Of a stretch of DNA of 41,260 bases, positions 34,157 to 41,260 are shown piece after piece. Under the pieces are notes generated by a model. The model did no database searches. It was not told the DNA's origin and saw nothing but the letters and a program-made list of their open reading frames with translations. This DNA comes from Sphingomonadales bacterium UBA6174. GTDB taxonomy: Bacteria > Pseudomonadota > Alphaproteobacteria > Sphingomonadales > Sphingomonadaceae. Position 1 is the first letter of the stretch; every line of letters begins with the position of its first letter. Both the position numbers and the translations under genes were made by a program. The stretch is from contig DITW01000008.1 of NCBI GenBank assembly GCA_002422945.1, positions 24,228-65,487 of the forward strand, read 5' to 3'.

Positions 34157-35004
34157 TCCGCCTGCCGGATCGCCTCAGCACGTGCAGTCAGATCATCCTT
34201 ATCGACGCCGCTTTGCTTCGCCACCAATCGGATCGCCTTGGACATGGGATGATCGACCATCGCAGCGCGCAGCATCTCATCCAAATCCGCGCTCTTTGGC
34301 CGTAATGACTCCGCATCGGGAGGGCCGACGATGATCACAATTTCTCCCCGCGCCGGATGCGCGGTGTAATGCGCCGCCAATTCGCTCAACAACCCGGTCT
34401 GGCATTCTTCGAAACGCTTGCTGATCTCGCGCGCCACCGCCGCCTCGCGATTACCAAGACCTGAGGCCAACGCATCGAGCGCCGCAACCAGCCGTGGCCC
34501 GCTTTCATAAAAGACCAAGGTCGCCTTGATCGGCGCCAGTTCGGCAATCGCATCGTCGCGGGCCTTGGCCTTGGACGGCAGAAAACCCTCGAATAAAAAA
34601 CGATTGGTCGGCAAGCCCGCCAATGTGAGCGCCGCAATCGCAGCACAAGGGCCGGGGATCGTCGTCACCAACAACCCACGTTCGCGGGCCTCCCGCACCA
34701 ATTTGTAACCGGGGTCGGAGATAAGCGGCGTCCCCGCATCCGACACCAAGGCGATCACTTCATTGGCCATACGTTCCAGCAATTGCGGGCGCACCGCATC
34801 GCCGACATGGTCATCATAACGGATCATCTGCACTTTGGCCCCGATGTGACGGAGCAAGGTCGCAGTCACCCGGCTGTCTTCCACCGCAATGGCATTTGCA
34901 TGACATAAAACATCAATCGCCCGCTTCGACAAATCAGAGAGATTGCCGATTGGGGTCGCCACGATATAAAGGCCGGGGGGCAAAGCGTCATTCACAGGAA
35001 TCAT
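34153..35004 (-). CDS. rsmI: 16S rRNA (cytidine1402-2'-O)-methyltransferase
   Basis: This protein of about 283 residues belongs to the tetrapyrrole-methylase fold. LYIVATPIGNLSDLSKRA is the signature start, VEDSRVTATLLRH follows, and VSDAGTPLISDPGYKLV is the SAM-binding loop region. RsmI 2'-O-methylates C1402 in the ribosomal P site together with RsmH. ATG 35004 gives a normal N-terminus; GTG 34995 is an alternative. The start is only 3 bp from that of the divergent LppC-like gene, so each promoter must lie in the other's coding region. The upstream ATG 35034 would overlap that gene. Confidence 0.93.
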   Translation of the reverse strand: MIPVNDALPPGLYIVATPIGNLSDLSKRAIDVLCHANAIAVEDSRVTATLLRHIGAKVQMIRYDDHVGDAVRPQLLERMANEVIALVSDAGTPLISDPGYKLVREARERGLLVTTIPGPCAAIAALTLAGLPTNRFLFEGFLPSKAKARDDAIAELAPIKATLVFYESGPRLVAALDALASGLGNREAAVAREISKRFEECQTGLLSELAAHYTAHPARGEIVIIVGPPDAESLRPKSADLDEMLRAAMVDHPMSKAIRLVAKQSGVDKDDLTARAEAIRQAE

Positions 35005-35007
35005 CTC

Positions 35008-36183
35008 ATGGCATCGAATACCGCTCCTCTGCAACTCCGCCGCACTTTTGCCAAGGGCGTTGCGCTTGTGGTGATGGGATTACTGGCGGGTTGCCAGACG
35101 ATGGTCCCCAAAGGGCCGCCTGTCGGCAAAGGCCCGACGGAAACCGCGCCAATCAGCCAGTTGCCGACAGATACCGAGCGCCATCGCATCGCCTTGCTGG
35201 TGCCGTTGACCGGTGAAAATGCCGGTGTCGGCCAATCAATTGCCGATGCGGCGAATCTGGCATTGCTTGATAGTGGCACGACAAAATTGCGGGTGACGAC
35301 CTATGACACCGCCACTGGCGCGGCCAATGCAGTGAATCGCGCGCTTGCGGATGGCAACCGTCTGATTCTCGGGCCGCTGCTCAGCGATGACGTCCGCGCC
35401 GTCTCGGCCATTGCGGCCAAGGCGGATGTGCCGGTGTTGAGCTTATCCAATGATGTTTCGGTCGCAGGCAATGGTACCTATATCCTTGGCTTCACCCCCG
35501 GCCAGTCGATCAGCCGGGTGGTCCGTTTCGCCCGCACCCAAGGGAAAAATCGTTTTGCCGGGCTGGTCCCGAACGGCGTCTATGGCAAGCGCGCCTCCGC
35601 GATCCTGATCAGCGCCGCTGAACAGGCCGGGGCCACTGTCGTCGCGATGCAGAGCTATGACCGCAGCGCCGCCTCCCTGTCCGTAGCGGTCAAAAAATTG
35701 CAAGCGAATCAGGGCTATGATGCGGTGTTGATCGCCGATAGCGGGCGTTTCGCGATGCAGGCGGTGCCGCTGATCCGCAAAAATGGCGGGGCGGATGCCC
35801 AGATTCTCGGCACTGAATTATGGAATACCGAAAATAGCATCGCCGCCAGCCCTGCGATGCAGGGCGCGATGTTCGCCAGCGTGTCGGATGGCATGTTCAA
35901 CCAGCTCTCCGCCAAATATAAGGCGCGTTTCGGGCGTTCGCCTTATCGGCTGGCGAGCCTTGGCTATGATGCGGTGCTGCTGACGATCCGGGTCGCCAGC
36001 AATTGGACGCCGGGGACGAACTTCCCCGTCAAAGCGCTAAACGATCCGGGCGGGTTTGCGGGCGTCGATGGCGCGTTTCGCTTCCGCAGCGGCTTTGTCG
36101 CCGAACGCGCATTGGAAGTGCAGCAGATCACGGCGGGTAAATTCGCCATTATCTCGCCGGCTCCCCGGAAATTTGAAGAGTGA
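35008..36183 (+). CDS. LppC/LpoA-like periplasmic-binding-fold lipoprotein
   Basis: This 391-aa protein has a lipoprotein signal with lipobox LLAGC (Cys28), then a Pro/Gly-rich linker. A type I periplasmic-binding fold runs from HRIALLVPLTGENAGVGQSI to near the C-terminus, with ILGPLLSDDVRAVS and LSLSNDVSVAGNGTYILGF. This is the LppC/LpoA-type family, whose gammaproteobacterial member activates penicillin-binding protein 1A; in alphaproteobacteria that role is not established. AGGA nine bases upstream supports ATG 35008. It is divergent from rsmI, a common arrangement, and its stop overlaps the next gene's GTG start. Confidence 0.87.
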   Translation: MASNTAPLQLRRTFAKGVALVVMGLLAGCQTMVPKGPPVGKGPTETAPISQLPTDTERHRIALLVPLTGENAGVGQSIADAANLALLDSGTTKLRVTTYDTATGAANAVNRALADGNRLILGPLLSDDVRAVSAIAAKADVPVLSLSNDVSVAGNGTYILGFTPGQSISRVVRFARTQGKNRFAGLVPNGVYGKRASAILISAAEQAGATVVAMQSYDRSAASLSVAVKKLQANQGYDAVLIADSGRFAMQAVPLIRKNGGADAQILGTELWNTENSIAASPAMQGAMFASVSDGMFNQLSAKYKARFGRSPYRLASLGYDAVLLTIRVASNWTPGTNFPVKALNDPGGFAGVDGAFRFRSGFVAERALEVQQITAGKFAIISPAPRKFEE

Positions 36184-38456
36184 AAATAGCGCGGCAACTG
36201 CCTCAACGCCTTGCCAATATCTCCCGACGCAGGCTGTTGATTGGCAGTGGCGTCGGCGCGGGATTATTGCTGGCATGGGGTGTGTGGCCGCGCAGCTATC
36301 GCCATAATCTGCTCGCCCGTCCCGGCGAAATGATCTTCAACGCCTTTTTAAAGATCGACGAGGCGGGGCTTGTCACCGTCATCGTGCCGCAGGCCGAAAT
36401 GGGGCAAGGTGTCTATACCAGCCTGCCCCAGATCCTCGCGGACGAACTGGGCGCGGACTGGCGCACGATTGCAGTGGAACCTGCACCGATCAACCCGCTT
36501 TACGCCAATGATTTTTTGCTGCGCGAGCAGGCGGAAAAGAACCTGCCCGATATGTTGCAGGGCATGGGTCAATGGACGGCGCGCGAAATTGCGGTGTGCT
36601 CAGAAATGATGATGACCGCCGGATCAAGCTCGATCCGAGGGTTCGCCACCCGTTTTCGCGAGGCAGGCGCAATGGCGCGCACCTTGCTCTGCATGGCCGC
36701 AGCCGAACGCTGGGACGCAGATTGGCAGGCATGTGACACGGCGGGCGGCTTCGTCATCCTTGGCGCACCGGACGCATCACAGAACAGGCCGCAAGATCGG
36801 CTGCGCTTTGGCGAATTGGCGACGCTTGCGGCCAGTTTTGAGCCGCCCAAGGATATTCCCCTGCGCGACCCCAAATCCCGGCGCTTGGTCGGCACCTCGG
36901 TGCCACGGCTCGATCTGCCATCCAAGGTCGATGGCACTGCCCAATTTGCCGCGGATATCCGTCTCCCCAATATGGCCTTTGCATCCGTGCGGCATCCCCC
37001 GCTTGGCGGTGGGACCTTGCACAAGTTCGATCGTCAAGCGGCGCAAACTGTGCCGGATGTGAGGTTATTGGTCGATCAACCGATGTTTATCGCTGCGATC
37101 GGCGAAAGCTGGTGGGCGGCGGATCGCGCGTTGCAACTTGCCAATATTCAATGGAAGGTCGATCAACCCGGCCTGAATGATGAGGCCATCACCCAAAGGC
37201 TGAAGGCCGCGCTGGATGAGGCCGACGGTGCGCGCGTCCTGACGCGCGGCAACGGCGATGATGTCACCGATAATCCCGGCGTGTTCGCTGCCGAATATCG
37301 TGTTGCCCCCGCCCCCCATGCCGCCATCGAGCCATTGACCGCGACCGCCCGTTTCGAAAATGACCGGATGGAGGTCTGGATGCCGACCCAGTCCCCCGGC
37401 ATTGCCCGTACGGCCATCGCCCGGGCCTGCAATCTCGATGAAAATCGGGTGACGGTCCATCCGATGCTCGTCGGCGGTGGTTTTGGGCGCAAGCTCGATC
37501 ATGATGCAGGGGTTGAGGCCGCAATCCTCGCGATCAAGGCCAAGCGCCCGATCCAGCTCACATGGCCGCGCGCACAGGATCTGGGCCAGAACCGGTGCCG
37601 CCCGCCCGCCATCGCGCGTATGCGGGCGCAGATCGAACCCAATAGCGGCATCCCCTTGGCATGGCAGGCGCAGATAGCGTGCCCCGCCACCTCGCGTGAG
37701 GTGGTGGAGCGGCTTGGCCCCGGCATGGCATGGCTGATCGATGGCGATGCGCCCAATGCGTTTGATGTGGATGGCGCGATGCCGCCTTATGCGGTGCCAT
37801 CGGTCGCGATTGACCATCACCCGACCGACATCGGCATTCCGACCTCGATCTGGCGCGGCATGGCGCATAGCTACACCGCGTTTTTCACCGAATCCTTCAT
37901 CGATGAATTGGCCCACAGTCGCAAAATGGACCCGATGTCCTATCGGATGCAGATGCTGGGCAATCAGACGCGCCTCGCCCAATGCCTCGCGCTTGTGGCC
38001 AGCTATGCGGGCTGGCAGGGCGGCGCAATGGGTTCGGGACAGGGCATTGCCTGCCATTCCAGCTTTGGCAGCCATGTTGCGATGGTCGCCGATGTGCATG
38101 TGGCGGAAGATCAGCGCATCATCGTTGATCGGATCACGGCCGTCGTCGATTGCGGCCAGATTGTTCATCCCGATATTGTCCGCCAGCAGATCGAAGGCGG
38201 GATTATCTGGGGGCTGGCGACGGCGCTCGGTAATGCGATGTCCTATGACAAGGGCAAGGCGATGACCGAAAATCTCGCGGCACTCCGTTTGCCGCAACTG
38301 GCCAACAGCCCGGAAATCATCACCCATTTGATCGCCAGCCCGCACCCAAGCGGCGGCGTCGGGGAAATCGCGGTGCCGCCGGTCGCACCCGCCATCGCCA
38401 ATGCGCTATATGCCTTGAACGGTCTTCGCGTGCGCCATCTTCCGCTGACGGATTGA
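36180..38456 (+). CDS. Tat-exported IorB-type molybdenum hydroxylase large subunit
   Basis: This 758-aa protein resembles isoquinoline 1-oxidoreductase beta subunits, the molybdopterin cytosine dinucleotide-binding part of xanthine-dehydrogenase-family enzymes. A twin-arginine signal (SRRRLLIGSGVGAG, about 16-29) suggests export. Seen are PQAEMGQGVYTSL, VGGGFGRKLDHDAGVEAAIL, TESFIDELA and GGVGEIAVPPVAPAIANA, whose Glu (about residue 729) is the catalytic-type residue. The start is GTG 36180, inside the LppC-like stop (GTGA). The usual 2Fe-2S IorA subunit gene is not next to it, which is odd; the electron acceptor must be encoded elsewhere. The substrate is unknown and probably an aldehyde or N-heterocycle. 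Confidence 0.87.
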   Translation: MKIARQLPQRLANISRRRLLIGSGVGAGLLLAWGVWPRSYRHNLLARPGEMIFNAFLKIDEAGLVTVIVPQAEMGQGVYTSLPQILADELGADWRTIAVEPAPINPLYANDFLLREQAEKNLPDMLQGMGQWTAREIAVCSEMMMTAGSSSIRGFATRFREAGAMARTLLCMAAAERWDADWQACDTAGGFVILGAPDASQNRPQDRLRFGELATLAASFEPPKDIPLRDPKSRRLVGTSVPRLDLPSKVDGTAQFAADIRLPNMAFASVRHPPLGGGTLHKFDRQAAQTVPDVRLLVDQPMFIAAIGESWWAADRALQLANIQWKVDQPGLNDEAITQRLKAALDEADGARVLTRGNGDDVTDNPGVFAAEYRVAPAPHAAIEPLTATARFENDRMEVWMPTQSPGIARTAIARACNLDENRVTVHPMLVGGGFGRKLDHDAGVEAAILAIKAKRPIQLTWPRAQDLGQNRCRPPAIARMRAQIEPNSGIPLAWQAQIACPATSREVVERLGPGMAWLIDGDAPNAFDVDGAMPPYAVPSVAIDHHPTDIGIPTSIWRGMAHSYTAFFTESFIDELAHSRKMDPMSYRMQMLGNQTRLAQCLALVASYAGWQGGAMGSGQGIACHSSFGSHVAMVADVHVAEDQRIIVDRITAVVDCGQIVHPDIVRQQIEGGIIWGLATALGNAMSYDKGKAMTENLAALRLPQLANSPEIITHLIASPHPSGGVGEIAVPPVAPAIANALYALNGLRVRHLPLTD

Positions 38457-38462
38457 GAGTTT

Positions 38463-39482
38463 ATGACTGAAAATATGCATCTGCCAAACGGCCACCCCAA
38501 GGTCGCTCCGCCGAAAATCGGCGTTATTGTGGTCAATCTCGGCACGCCCGATGCGCCCACACCATCGGCGGTAAAGCGCTATCTGAAAGAATTTCTGTCC
38601 GACCGGCGCGTGGTCGAAATTCCACCGATCATTTGGCAGCCGATCCTGCGCGGGATCATCCTGAACGTGCGCCCGAAGAAATCAGCCCATGCCTATCAAC
38701 AGGTCTGGACGGACAAAGGCTCCCCCCTCGCGGCCATCACCGCCGCACAGGCAGTAGCGCTGCAACAACGATTTGGGGATCGGGCAGTCGTCGTGCATGC
38801 CATGCGCTATGGCAAGCCTGCGATTGGCGATGTGATCCGCGATTTAAAGGCACAGGGATGCACGCGTATTTTGCTCGCGCCGCTCTACCCGCAATATTCC
38901 GGTGCCACGACCGCAACCGCGCAGGACGAGGCGTTCCGGACTTTGATGGAGATGCGCTGGCAGCCCGCCATTCGCACCCTCCCGCCCTATCATGATGACC
39001 CCGCCTATATCGAGGCGCTAAAAATCTCGGTGAAAAAGCGACTGGCCACGCTCGATTTCGTGCCGGATGCCATTCTCGCCAGCTTTCACGGCATGCCGAC
39101 ACGCACGCTTGAACTTGGCGACCCCTATCATTGCCATTGCATGAAGACGGTGCGGCTCTTGTCCGAAGCCCTTGGTCGCAAGCTGGAAGTGTCGTTCCAG
39201 TCGCGCTTTGGCCGGGCCAAATGGCTGGAACCGTCAACCGAGCAAGTTTTAATAAATTTGCCACAAAATAATGTCAGGAAGCTCCTTGTCATCATGCCCG
39301 GCTTTGCGGCAGATTGTCTGGAGACAGTCGAGGAAATCGGACTGCGCGGTCAGGAGTCGTTTCTGGCGGCTGGCGGCACGCATTATGCTTTAGTCGAATG
39401 CCTCAATGATGCGCCGGAATCTATTGATTTTCTGTCAAAAATCATCAACCGAGAGCTTGCAGGATGGATAACTGCCGACTAA
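38463..39482 (+). CDS. hemH: Ferrochelatase
   Basis: This 339-aa enzyme inserts Fe2+ into protoporphyrin IX in the last step of haem synthesis. VVNLGTPDAPTPSAVKRYL opens the family core, LAPLYPQYSGATTAT is the porphyrin-side signature, SFHGMP carries the catalytic His (about 209), and FAADCLETVEEI carries the conserved Glu. A DPYHCHC segment with two Cys is present. The gene is 6 bp after the molybdenum hydroxylase gene and probably co-transcribed. The N-terminus has a 16-residue polar extension. Confidence 0.95.
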   Translation: MTENMHLPNGHPKVAPPKIGVIVVNLGTPDAPTPSAVKRYLKEFLSDRRVVEIPPIIWQPILRGIILNVRPKKSAHAYQQVWTDKGSPLAAITAAQAVALQQRFGDRAVVVHAMRYGKPAIGDVIRDLKAQGCTRILLAPLYPQYSGATTATAQDEAFRTLMEMRWQPAIRTLPPYHDDPAYIEALKISVKKRLATLDFVPDAILASFHGMPTRTLELGDPYHCHCMKTVRLLSEALGRKLEVSFQSRFGRAKWLEPSTEQVLINLPQNNVRKLLVIMPGFAADCLETVEEIGLRGQESFLAAGGTHYALVECLNDAPESIDFLSKIINRELAGWITAD

Positions 39483-39515
39483 CCTTGACCCATCTTGAAT
39501 CAAGGGAGTTGGACA

Positions 39516-40238
39516 ATGTCTCGTATCGCAATTGTGACCGGGGGAACGCGCGGAATTGGTGAGGCCATCAGCCTCGCCTTAAAAGCACAAGGCGTGACGG
39601 TGGTCGCGAATTATGCGGGCAATGTTTCACGCGCCCAGGAGTTCGAAGAACGCACAGGCATCCGCACCGCCCAATTCGACGTGGCGGATCATGATGCGGT
39701 GATCAATGCCTGCAAGCAGATCGAAGAAGCTGTCGGCCCGGTCGATATCGTCATCAACAATGCCGGCATCACCCGCGACGGCACGCTGATGAAGATGAGC
39801 TATGATGATTGGAAGAAGGTCATCGATACCAACCTTGGTGGTTGCTACAACATGGCAAAGGCGACTTTTTCGGGGATGCGTGACCGTAATTGGGGCCGTA
39901 TCGTCAACATCGGTTCGGTCAATGGTCAGGCAGGCCAATATGGCCAGGTGAATTATGCCGCGGCCAAATCTGGCATCCACGGCTTCACTAAGGCACTGGC
40001 GCAAGAAGGCGCCAAGGTCGGCGTGACGGTCAATGCCATCGCGCCGGGCTATATCGATACCGATATGGTCGCCGCCGTGCCCGCCGAAGTCTTGGCGAAG
40101 ATCGTTGCCAAGATCCCGGTCGGCCGTCTCGGCCATGCCGAGGAAATTGCGCGCGGCGTTGCGTTTCTCTGTTCCGAAGATGCAGGCTTCATCACCGGGT
40201 CGACCTTGTCGATCAACGGTGGCCAGCACATGTATTGA
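39516..40238 (+). CDS. phaB: Acetoacetyl-CoA reductase (NADPH), SDR family
   Basis: This 240-aa short-chain dehydrogenase probably reduces acetoacetyl-CoA to (R)-3-hydroxybutyryl-CoA for polyhydroxyalkanoate synthesis. The cofactor loop is TGGTRGIGEAI (8-18), then NNAG (81-84), and the catalytic residues are S134, Y147 and K151. The NGQAGQYGQVNYAAAKSG stretch matches PhaB more closely than FabG. ATG 39516 has a very good AAGGGAG eight bases upstream; a TTG at 39495 is unlikely. phaA and phaC are not adjacent. A FabG-type activity remains possible. Confidence 0.9.
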   Translation: MSRIAIVTGGTRGIGEAISLALKAQGVTVVANYAGNVSRAQEFEERTGIRTAQFDVADHDAVINACKQIEEAVGPVDIVINNAGITRDGTLMKMSYDDWKKVIDTNLGGCYNMAKATFSGMRDRNWGRIVNIGSVNGQAGQYGQVNYAAAKSGIHGFTKALAQEGAKVGVTVNAIAPGYIDTDMVAAVPAEVLAKIVAKIPVGRLGHAEEIARGVAFLCSEDAGFITGSTLSINGGQHMY

Positions 40239-40243
40239 TCGTC

Positions 40244-40495
40244 ATGACCGGCGACTTCGACTGGCTGGCAGGTCCTGCCAAACACAGTGTGATGATCGCC
40301 GGTCACGCCACCTCCATTTCGCTTGAACCCCTATTCTGGGCGGCATTGTCCCGTGCAGCCCAGTTGCGGTCCCTGCCCGTCAACGCCCTGATCGCCCAGA
40401 TTGATGTCTTGCGGATGGAACATCCCGACCCACCCAATCTCGCCAGCGCTATCCGATTGTGGTTGTTGCGCGAAGAATCTGCCGCGATAGGCTGA
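40244..40495 (+). CDS. Ribbon-helix-helix (RHH_4) domain protein
   Basis: This 83-aa protein contains SVMIAGHATSISLEPLFW, then ALSRAAQLRSLPVNALIAQID and NLASAIRLWLL, the arrangement of the alphaproteobacterial RHH_4 family (often annotated as aryl-sulfate sulfotransferase-like). The fold suggests DNA binding as a dimer, but no target is known. ATG 40244 starts 5 bp after the phaB stop, so it is probably co-transcribed and coupled with phaB. A TTG at 40235 overlapping phaB is an alternative. Confidence 0.8.
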   Translation: MTGDFDWLAGPAKHSVMIAGHATSISLEPLFWAALSRAAQLRSLPVNALIAQIDVLRMEHPDPPNLASAIRLWLLREESAAIG

Positions 40496-40566
40496 GACAT
40501 GTAATCTTGGCACTCAGCCTGACGGACGCGGTTGTAAGCCGTGTCGCAAATGCCTATCTTGTGCAA

Positions 40567-40908
40567 ATGACCGATACAGCCATCGCCGACATCATCCTCA
40601 CCCCCTCCGCTGCCAAGCGGGTTGCTGCGATTGCGGCCAAGCAGGGAAAACCCGCCATGCTGCGCCTCGCCGTCGATGGCGGGGGTTGCGCGGGCTTTCA
40701 ATATCGCTTTGAAATGGCCGAACAACCGCAAGAAAGTGACGTGATCGCAGAAACCGATGGGGTGCAACTGTTGGTCGATAGCGTCAGCCTCGATCTCGTC
40801 CGTGGCAGCGCTGTCGATTATGTCGAAAATCTGGGCGGCGCGGCGTTCCGCGTCACCAATCCCAATGCGGCATCCGGCTGTGGCTGCGGCTCCAGCTTTT
40901 CTGTCTGA
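40567..40908 (+). CDS. erpA: Iron-sulfur cluster insertion/carrier protein (ErpA/IscA, HesB family)
   Basis: This 113-aa A-type carrier has the three conserved Cys residues: C41 in GGGCAGF and C105 and C107 in SGCGCGSSF. Length and spacing are normal. Such proteins receive [4Fe-4S] or [2Fe-2S] clusters and pass them to apo-enzymes. ATG 40567 begins the family sequence, though no clear ribosome binding site precedes it; GTG 40561 is a possible alternative. ErpA versus IscA cannot be separated from sequence by eye, and no isc or suf genes are adjacent. Confidence 0.88.
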   Translation: MTDTAIADIILTPSAAKRVAAIAAKQGKPAMLRLAVDGGGCAGFQYRFEMAEQPQESDVIAETDGVQLLVDSVSLDLVRGSAVDYVENLGGAAFRVTNPNAASGCGCGSSFSV

Positions 40909-40922
40909 TCGATCATTCAACC

Positions 40923-41260
40923 ATGAAAATAGCGACGTTCAACATCAACGGGGTCAAAGCCCGTCTCCCCCGGCTGCTCGAATGGCTGGAGGAAACCCGC
41001 CCTGATGTGGCCTGTTTGCAGGAAATCAAATCGCAGGATGAAGGCTTTCCCGGCGATGAATTTCCGAAGGTCGGCTATCAGGCGATCTGGCACGGGCAAA
41101 AGGGCTTCAACGGCGTGGCGATCTTGGTCCGCGATGGCCTATCGATGCAGTTGCGGCGCAAAGGCCTGCCCGGCGACGATAGCGACGAGCAGTCGCGTTA
41201 CCTCGAGGCCGACGTCGACGGCGTCCGCATCGCCAGCATCTACCTGCCCAACGGCAATCC
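40923..41260 (+). CDS. xth: Exodeoxyribonuclease III, 3' truncated by window edge
   Basis: The first about 112 residues are visible. MKIATFNINGVKARL contains the catalytic Asn (N7), and VACLQEIKSQDE contains the metal-binding Glu (E34) of the exonuclease-endonuclease-phosphatase fold. GFNGVAILVR and IASIYLPNGN match ExoIII-type AP endonucleases. The enzyme repairs abasic sites and trims 3' ends in base-excision repair. It starts 14 bp after the ErpA-type gene. The C-terminal catalytic Asp and His are outside the window. Confidence 0.93.
   Translation, partial: MKIATFNINGVKARLPRLLEWLEETRPDVACLQEIKSQDEGFPGDEFPKVGYQAIWHGQKGFNGVAILVRDGLSMQLRRKGLPGDDSDEQSRYLEADVDGVRIASIYLPNGN

Noticed and set aside
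37065..38345. Minus-strand open frame of 426 codons
   Set aside because: It is antisense to the IorB-type gene, whose motifs and Tat signal are clear. The antisense product matches no family I know.

Overview
The window is chromosomal DNA of an alphaproteobacterium, most probably a sphingomonad (order Sphingomonadales). This is an inference from protein families: a QueF-YraN-RsmI-GshB-LppC style core, an alphaproteobacterial ribbon-helix-helix (RHH_4) protein, a DUF1285 protein, a set of large DUF11 surface proteins, and an intergenic hairpin of the CTGAACTTG..TTCAG type. No species can be named. Genes are dense, with many 4-bp start/stop overlaps. I see no insertion sequence, phage, CRISPR array or rRNA. 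The only RNA gene is the 3' part of tRNA-Pro(UGG) at the left edge.

Region 1 (about 270-9890) is the accessory-looking part. A secreted LamG-like protein (+) converges on a four-gene minus-strand operon. The operon encodes two paralogous secreted DUF11-like proteins, a 157-aa one-module DUF11 protein, and a protein of nearly 1,700 residues with DUF11, SdrD/carboxypeptidase-regulatory-like and invasin-like modules and a C-terminal outer-membrane barrel. The giant gene is split by one in-frame TAA with coding sense continuing on both sides. This locus is the best candidate for an undescribed cell-surface system.

Region 2 (10-19.6 kb) holds a Kef-type antiporter with an RCK domain, a small DEDDh exonuclease, an MgtA-type Mg2+ ATPase coupled to a YbhN/LPG-synthase-like membrane protein, an Ala/Asp/Asn-repeat lipoprotein, a CinA-N/MoaB-like protein, methionine aminopeptidase, an anchored EF-hand protein, and a squalene/phytoene-synthase-fold protein without the usual Asp-rich motifs.

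Region 3 (19.7-22.9 kb) encodes three Tad-type proteins (a TadG-like VWA protein and two TadE-like proteins), isolated from the rest of a tad locus.

Region 4 (22.9-41.3 kb) is housekeeping. It includes DUF1285-NUDIX-cca, gmk, trmB, a sulfur operon (sseA-metC-lnt-metK) ending in a strong terminator, queF, and rsmI-yraN-gshB-dedA transcribed divergently from an LppC-like lipoprotein gene. A lone Tat-exported IorB-type molybdenum hydroxylase subunit follows, then hemH, phaB, an RHH protein gene, an ErpA/IscA-type gene and the 5' part of an exonuclease III gene that runs off the right edge.
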